This document shows positions 58,961 through 64,000 of a DNA stretch of 64,000 nt, one piece after another (within the stretch, counting starts at the first letter, position 1; every line of letters begins with the position of its first letter). This stretch comes from Tupaia tana. Lineage: Eukaryota; Chordata; Mammalia; Scandentia; Tupaiidae. Under the pieces are notes generated by a model, which saw only the letters and a list, made by a program, of their open reading frames with translations, did not search any database and was not told the origin of the DNA. The DNA is taken from NCBI GenBank assembly GCA_026018925.1, contig JAKSZU010000006.1, positions 198,311,449 through 198,375,448 on the forward strand, read 5' to 3'. A program made the translations under genes and the position numbers.

Positions 58961-59420
58961 TTAATTCAGTAAGAACTCAATTTTGCCAACAATTTTGTTG
59001 TTGACCTTCCATGAACTTGATTGTCGAATTAAGTTTTCCATTACAATACGTAGGGTTTATTTGTATTTTGCAGCGTGGCCTTGTTCTTTGGAATAGGCTG
59101 TCACTTCATCATCCTGGAAAATTGGTTTTAGAAAGACCAAACAGTTTATTTCTCTACCTCTCTGTGAGGGCAGGATTGTTCTCTGTGATTATCTATCAGA
59201 ACAAGGGGTTCTAATTAGTTTTCTTTTCAAAGCACATTTCTTATATTTCCAGGCAACCAAAGGGATTTTTCTGCAGAGCCACTGGACTCAGACACTAGGG
59301 TTAGCACATGAGTCCTGGGAGGCAGCTGGTCAGATTAGTTTCCCAACCTACCAGCTGCCCACCTGCTACAGGTAAACTTGGATGTTGTTAGCTCTAGGAA
59401 TACGCAGCTGGGTTTACAGA
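58961..59420. other. Unassigned; no gene seen
   Basis: No supported feature. Confidence 0.4.
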
Positions 59421-59424
59421 GTGG

Positions 59425-59615
59425 TTCTTTACCTCCCCTCTCTCTCTCCCTCTTTCCCTCTTTTTTTTCTTTCCTTTCTTTCATCCTTTTTTCCTTTCAT
59501 TTCCCCTCCCTCCCTCCCTTCCTTTCTTCCTTTTTTTCATTCCTTCCTCCCTCTCTCCTTCACTCCCTTTCTTCCTTCCTCCTTTCCTTTCTTCCCGCTT
59601 TTCTTGTCTTTCCAA
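59425..59615. repeat. (CCTT)n/(CTTT)n pyrimidine tract
   Basis: About 190 bp almost wholly C and T on plus. The open frames across it are low-complexity artefacts. Confidence 0.9.
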
Positions 59616-59710
59616 ACTTCTGTCATTTGGATTTCACTTGTGCCAGCTTTTGCCTGAGTAGTACTACCTGTACTACTAATTTAATGCTTTTCTTCAGATT
59701 TACTTTGAAT

Positions 59711-59961
59711 TTTTTTTTTTGAGAGGTTTTTGCTATAGGGTGCGTACGCTTGCCAGAAATACAGAGAGAGACAGAAAGCGAGAAATCACCCCCCAGGGGG
59801 ATGGCCACGGTGCAATCCCTTCTCCTCCATTCTCCTCTTGGGATCTTGGGCATTTACACACGTGCGCCCAGCATGAGTTTAAGCCACCAGGTCCGGGAAT
59901 CGAACCACGGTCAACTACGTGAGAGTCCAGCGACATGGCCATTATGCCAACTGCTGGTCCC
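59711..59961 (-). mobile_element. tRNA-derived SINE, long form
   Basis: 'gagaggtttttgctataggg', 'ccttctcctccattctcctc', B-box complement 'gggaatcgaaccacgg', ends 'aactgctggtccc'. TSD ttactttgaatttttt / ttactttgcattttta. Confidence 0.93.
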
Positions 59962-60132
59962 TTACTTTGCATTTTTAATGGATATTTCTTTTCTATTTTT
60001 TTTCCTTACTTTTCATCATGATACATCTGCCATCTGCTTTTCCATTTACTTTTTGTTTACTTACCTTAATCCTTGTAATTATGGGTTTGAAAATACTATT
60101 TATACTTTTGTGATCTTATTAAAATTTATACT

Positions 60133-60330
60133 GGGGGCTGGCAGGTGGCATGGTGATTAAAGGCGCTGGACTCCCACATGGCCTACTATGGTTCAAGTCC
60201 TGGACCTGGTAGCTTTCTCTCTCTCTCTCTCTCTCTCTGTCCCTCTCTGGTCAAATTAAAATAAATAAATAAATACATACATACATACATAAGATAAAGT
60301 TAAGTAAAATAATTCTTTTTTTAAAAAAAA
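60133..60330 (+). mobile_element. tRNA-derived SINE, short form
   Basis: Head 'gggggctggcaggtggcatg', CT-rich body, 'tctctggtcaaattaaaata' end, (CATA)n in the tail. Confidence 0.92.
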
Positions 60331-61185
60331 GATATTGACTGTTGTAATACAGAATATCCATCCATGTACCACCTGGTACCATCTTGCACAGCATGAATAG
60401 CATGCACACTAGCTTTGAGAAACAGTGACCAGATGGTCGCAGAGGATTAATTTATAGATTGACCTGATTTTATGTAGTCTATCCTTAGGAGTTGGCACTA
60501 AAGCCTGAGACTCTCATTTTTAAGTAGCCTTAGAGTCAACAGAATTCATGAGCTGAAAGAGCCTCATGAGGATACTTGTCCAGATAGAGGTCAGAGAGCA
60601 CAAACAGCTGTTATTGCCTCTTTCTGTCCATAAAGATGTCTGGTTGGAAGGGTTTGATCTACTTGGCAGGGCAGTGTTTATATGCCAGTTATCTTTGCCC
60701 TGGCCTGTGTCCACAGTCTGCTGCCATCCCAGTTATGCAGCACTATTCACAATGGGTATGTGACCCTGCAAGTGTGGAAGACTCAGAACAAATTCCATCC
60801 TTACTTCCAAATAATAGGCTTAAAGCATAGGCTGCATTCACACTTGGTCAGGCACAAGAGAGAATGACGGTGGGTAATGGACACACACATGCTCCCTCCC
60901 CCACTCCCAATGAACTGAACCAAAAGAGCAGATTAAAAACAAAACAAACAAAAAAACTTAAACCCCAATTCACCAGCAACTAATAAACAAACAAACCAAT
61001 AAAATGACTATAGCTTTATCCCAGGCAAGGAAGGAAACACCTCATTTAGACCCCTCAGAAGCAATACTTGGAAAAGCAGGTGAGAGAAGGGAAGCCTGAA
61101 GATTCCTCCTAATACAAACCAATATGGGAAGAATTTAGTTGAGAATGTAAGTGGATAATCTTTGTGAGTGTCAAAAAACCTTTGG
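60331..61185. other. Unassigned; no gene seen
   Basis: No supported feature; AAAC-type runs at about 60936-61000. Confidence 0.4.
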
Positions 61186-61189
61186 CTTG

Positions 61190-61466
61190 GGACCAGCAGG
61201 TGGCATAATGGTTACATTGCTGGACTGCCATGAAGTTGACCACCATTGGAGTTCCAGACCTGGTGACTTAAAACTCATGCCAGGCACATGTGTGTGCGTG
61301 TCCAAAATCCCGAGAGGAGAATGGAAGAGAAGGGACTATGGCATGGCCATCTCCCTGGGGGGGGTAATTTCTTGCTTTCTATCTTTCTGTCTCTGTCTGG
61401 CAAGCTTACATGCCCTATAGCAAAAATTTCTCTAAAACCAAACCAAACCAAACAAAACAAAACAAA
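61190..61466 (+). mobile_element. tRNA-derived SINE, long form
   Basis: Head 'gggaccagcaggtggcataa', 3' end 'ccctatagcaaaaatttctc', tail of AAACC/AAAAC units. Confidence 0.92.
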
Positions 61467-61711
61467 ACTTTGACACAGGCAGAAAGGCAACTCTGGCAGG
61501 ACATCTTCCAGTCTCTGTGCCTTAGGAGTGAGTATGCCCTGGTTAGGCAAAGGGGACTCTGCTGTATGACATGTAACTGGCTTCCAAATGAGGACAAAGC
61601 ACTTTTCTCCTCCATGGCAGAAAAGTGTAGAGAAAGCAGCAGCCAACTGGAAACTAGCTTAAAGAGTGAAAGATACCTCATCCCCTATAAAGTGAGAAGA
61701 TATCAAAGATA

Positions 61712-62901
61712 TGAGAGGTCTTCAAAAAGTTCATATGCAAAATGCATATTGTGAAAAAATTGTGCATGGATTTCAAAACTTTTTTACACTAAAGTAAACT
61801 TGTACTAATGGTATAGGATGTCTGAACAGGATCTAATTTGGGACACTAAGAAGGATAAGACATTGATTTGAAAAGAGCCCCTAGCAGAGCAACGTGAATT
61901 CTGCTAAAACTGAAGCAATAACAAACATCAGATTTATGGCAAAGCTTGAGTAGAAGACTTGTGAGATCACTGATGCTTTTCAAAAAATTTATGGGGCCAA
62001 TGCTCCAAAGAAATGATCAGTAGTAAGAAGGGATGAGATGATGTTGAAGATGACACCCACAGTGGCAGACCACCCATACCACTTTGTGAGAAAAAAACCA
62101 GTCTTGTTTATTTCCAAATTGAAGAAAACAAATGATTACCACCAGAAACAGTAGCTGGCACCATAGACATCTCAATTGGTGCAGCTTATACAATCTGACC
62201 AAAAACGTCAAGCTGAGCAAACGTTCTGCATAATGGGACCAAAACTTTACACCCAGATCAGCTATAAACTAGAATAGAGCTTTCAGTAGAAATGTTCAAC
62301 AAGTAGATTCAAAAACCTGAAGCATTTCTTTGAAGAGTTATAACATGAGATGACACATAGCTTTATCAGTATGATTCTGAAGACGAAACACAATCAAAGA
62401 AATGGCTACCAAGAGGTGAAGTGGTCTAATCAAAGCAAAAGCAAACTGGCCAAAAGCAAAGGTTGTGTCAACAGTGTTTTGAGATGCTCAAAGCATTTTT
62501 CTTGTTGACTTTCTGGAGAGCCAGAGAGTGATAAAATTTGCTTATTATGGGAGTATTGTGAGAAAGTTGGCTGAAAATTTACCAGAAAATGCCTAGGGAA
62601 GCTTCACTAGTTGTTCACCACCACAATGCTCCACTTATCCAGAAAGGGCAATTTTATGAGAGTTTTAATGGGAAATCATTAGATATCCACCTTACAGTCA
62701 ATTTGGTTCTTTCTGACTTTTTTCCCCCCAATTATAAAAGATCTTTAAGGAGCACCCATTTTTCTTCAGTTTAGTAATGTAAAAATGCATTGACATTGTT
62801 AAATTCCCAGGACCTTCAGTTCTTTAGGGATGGACTGAATAGTTGGTATCTTGCTTACAACAGTGTGTTGAATTTGATGGAGCCTAAATTAAGAAATAAA
62901 T

Positions 62902-62938
<37 letters not shown>

Positions 62939-62982
62939 ATTCTTTTAATTCCATCTTCCATGAACTTTTTGAAGTCCCCTTG
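61712..62982 (+). mobile_element. Mariner DNA transposon relic, near full length
   Basis: 1271 bp flanked by TA. Terminal inverted repeats: 'gaggtcttcaaaaagttcat' at the left and 'catgaactttttgaagtccc' at the right. Encloses a degraded transposase gene on plus. A TA/TG microsatellite lies at 62902-62940. It is the likely parent family of the split derivative at 44201-44633. Confidence 0.88.
61820..62775 (+). pseudogene. Mariner transposase relic
   Basis: Cut-and-paste transposase of the Tc1/mariner superfamily. The linker motif DDVEDDTHSGRPP is readable at about 62036-62075. In the catalytic half a HHNAP motif stands at about 62617-62631 where mariner normally has HDNAP, so the second catalytic aspartate is replaced by histidine. 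SDFFPP follows about 30 residues later. Frameshifts and stops occur throughout; no long frame remains. Confidence 0.82.
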
Positions 62983-62983
62983 T

Positions 62984-63195
62984 ACATCAACTTTCTTGAG
63001 ACAAACAGCACTTCTGAACAAAAATGTTCACGTTATAAATATGAATGAGATGATGATGAGTATCATGACAATCTGTAGAGTACTACAGGAGAGGAGTGAA
63101 AGAGATGAACACTTGCAAAAATAAACATGTAACTGATCTGGTCTGAAAGAAAACCTAATCCAAGAAAACTCAACCTCATAAGTATTTCATACTAT
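62984..63195. other. Unassigned spacer
   Basis: No feature seen. Confidence 0.4.
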
Positions 63196-63211
63196 AGAAA
63201 ATCTCAGTATC

Positions 63212-63412
63212 TGGGGCCAGCAGGTGGTGTGGTGGTTGAAGTGCTGGAATCTCACATGGCCAACTATGATTTGAGTCCTGGGCCTGGTAACTTGCTTTCT
63301 CATTCTCTCTCTCTCTTTGTCTCTGTCTCTTGTGAGCACACATACCCTATAGCAAATTAAAGAATAATAATGATAAATACATGAAATTAAATAAATTATT
63401 CTCTTAAACAAA
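63212..63412 (+). mobile_element. tRNA-derived SINE, intermediate form
   Basis: Perfect 16-bp TSD agaaaatctcagtatc (63196 and 63413). Short-form head and CT-rich body, but with the long-form phrase 'accctatagcaaatta' before the A/T tail. Confidence 0.93.
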
Positions 63413-63484
63413 AGAAAATCTCAGTATCAATTCATATAAACAAAGACTTAAAATGTAGTTACAATAAAACAACAATGGGATTAT

Positions 63485-64000
63485 TTTTCATTTTAATTTT
63501 TAATTGTGGTAAAATACATATAAAATGTACCATCATAACCATTCTCAAATGTACAGTTCAGTAGTGTTAAGTACATTCATATTATTTTGCAACCACGCTC
63601 CAGAACTCTTTTCATCATGCAAAACTGAAACCATGGTTAACTACCCATTTCTCTCTCTCCCAGCCCTTAGAAAACCCCATTCTATTTTCTGTCTCTATGA
63701 ATGTGACTACTCTGGGTAGCTCATCTGATCCAAATCATATAGTATGTGTATTTCTAAGACAGGTTTATTTCATGTAGCTTAATGTTTTTAAGGTTTATCC
63801 ATGTTGTGGCATGTGTCAGAATTTCATTCGTTTTTAAGGCCGAATAATATTCTACTGTATGGATTCTTGGGTTTCTTCCACCCTTCTTGGGCTATTGTGA
63901 ATAACACTGCTATGAATATGATTGTACAAATATCTGTACATGTCCCTGATTTCAGTACCCAGAATATGTACTAGAAGTGGAATTGCTAGATCATATGCTA
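63485..64000 (-). repeat. Ancient L1 (L1M type) 3' end, runs off the window
   Basis: Antisense L1M signature: 'attgtggtaaaatacatata', 'gtacagttcagtagtgttaa', 'ctctatgaatgtgactactc', 'gggctattgtgaataacac'. Confidence 0.82.

Noticed and set aside
59378..59722. 114-aa frame rich in Phe, Leu, Pro and Ser
   Set aside because: It is the translation of a pyrimidine tract and has no independent support.

Overview
This window is non-coding nuclear DNA from a placental mammal. I see no intact multi-exon host gene. The content is dispersed repeats of several ages, three gene retrocopies (CD24, SDHB, RPL6) and one rearranged endogenous retrovirus (ERV). Ancient MIR, L2, MaLR and L1M relics mark it as mammalian. 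A 7SL-RNA-derived monomer near 41.1-41.25 kb suggests Euarchontoglires, because 7SL SINEs are known only there. The dominant young SINE is tRNA-derived and is not Alu, B1/B2, horse ERE, vespertilionid Ves or rabbit C. A colugo or tree shrew would fit, but that is inference and I cannot name the species.

Layout. 0-3.1 kb: SINEs and a minus-strand CD24 retrocopy with an open frame. 3.7-6.05 kb: a half-L1 (HAL1-like) element with ORF1 but no ORF2, repeated at 22.3-24.9 kb and in part at 49.6-51.2 kb. 6-22 kb: SINEs, a MaLR LTR, L2, microsatellites, the first of four short palindromic mariner-type MITEs, and at 14.78-15.0 kb a fusion of ERV R-U5-primer-binding-site sequence with the head of a SINE. 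25.6-27.3 kb: an L1 3' end with an internally deleted ORF2. 29.85-30.86 kb: SDHB retrocopy. 35.6-39.3 kb: the longest stretch with few repeats, holding a perfect hairpin. 39.5-41.5 kb: ancient L1 carrying the 7SL monomer. 44-47 kb: nested SINEs, a mariner MITE split by a SINE, and a 195-bp local duplication. 47.4-48.5 kb: RPL6 retrocopy. 53.87-56.26 kb: the ERV. 61.7-63.0 kb: a mariner transposon relic with TA target duplication and both terminal inverted repeats. 63.4-64 kb: ancient L1.

The most notable object is the 2.4-kb ERV. It has a 6-bp target duplication, one complete LTR, a lysine-tRNA-type primer-binding site and a tandem-repeat leader. Its 391-codon open frame joins betaretrovirus-like Gag to a gamma-type Env transmembrane subunit. 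In place of a 3' LTR it ends in a 56-bp perfect inverted copy of the U3 terminus. Two SINE families of different age dominate the rest, and many insertions keep readable target-site duplications (TSDs), so their order of insertion can be worked out.
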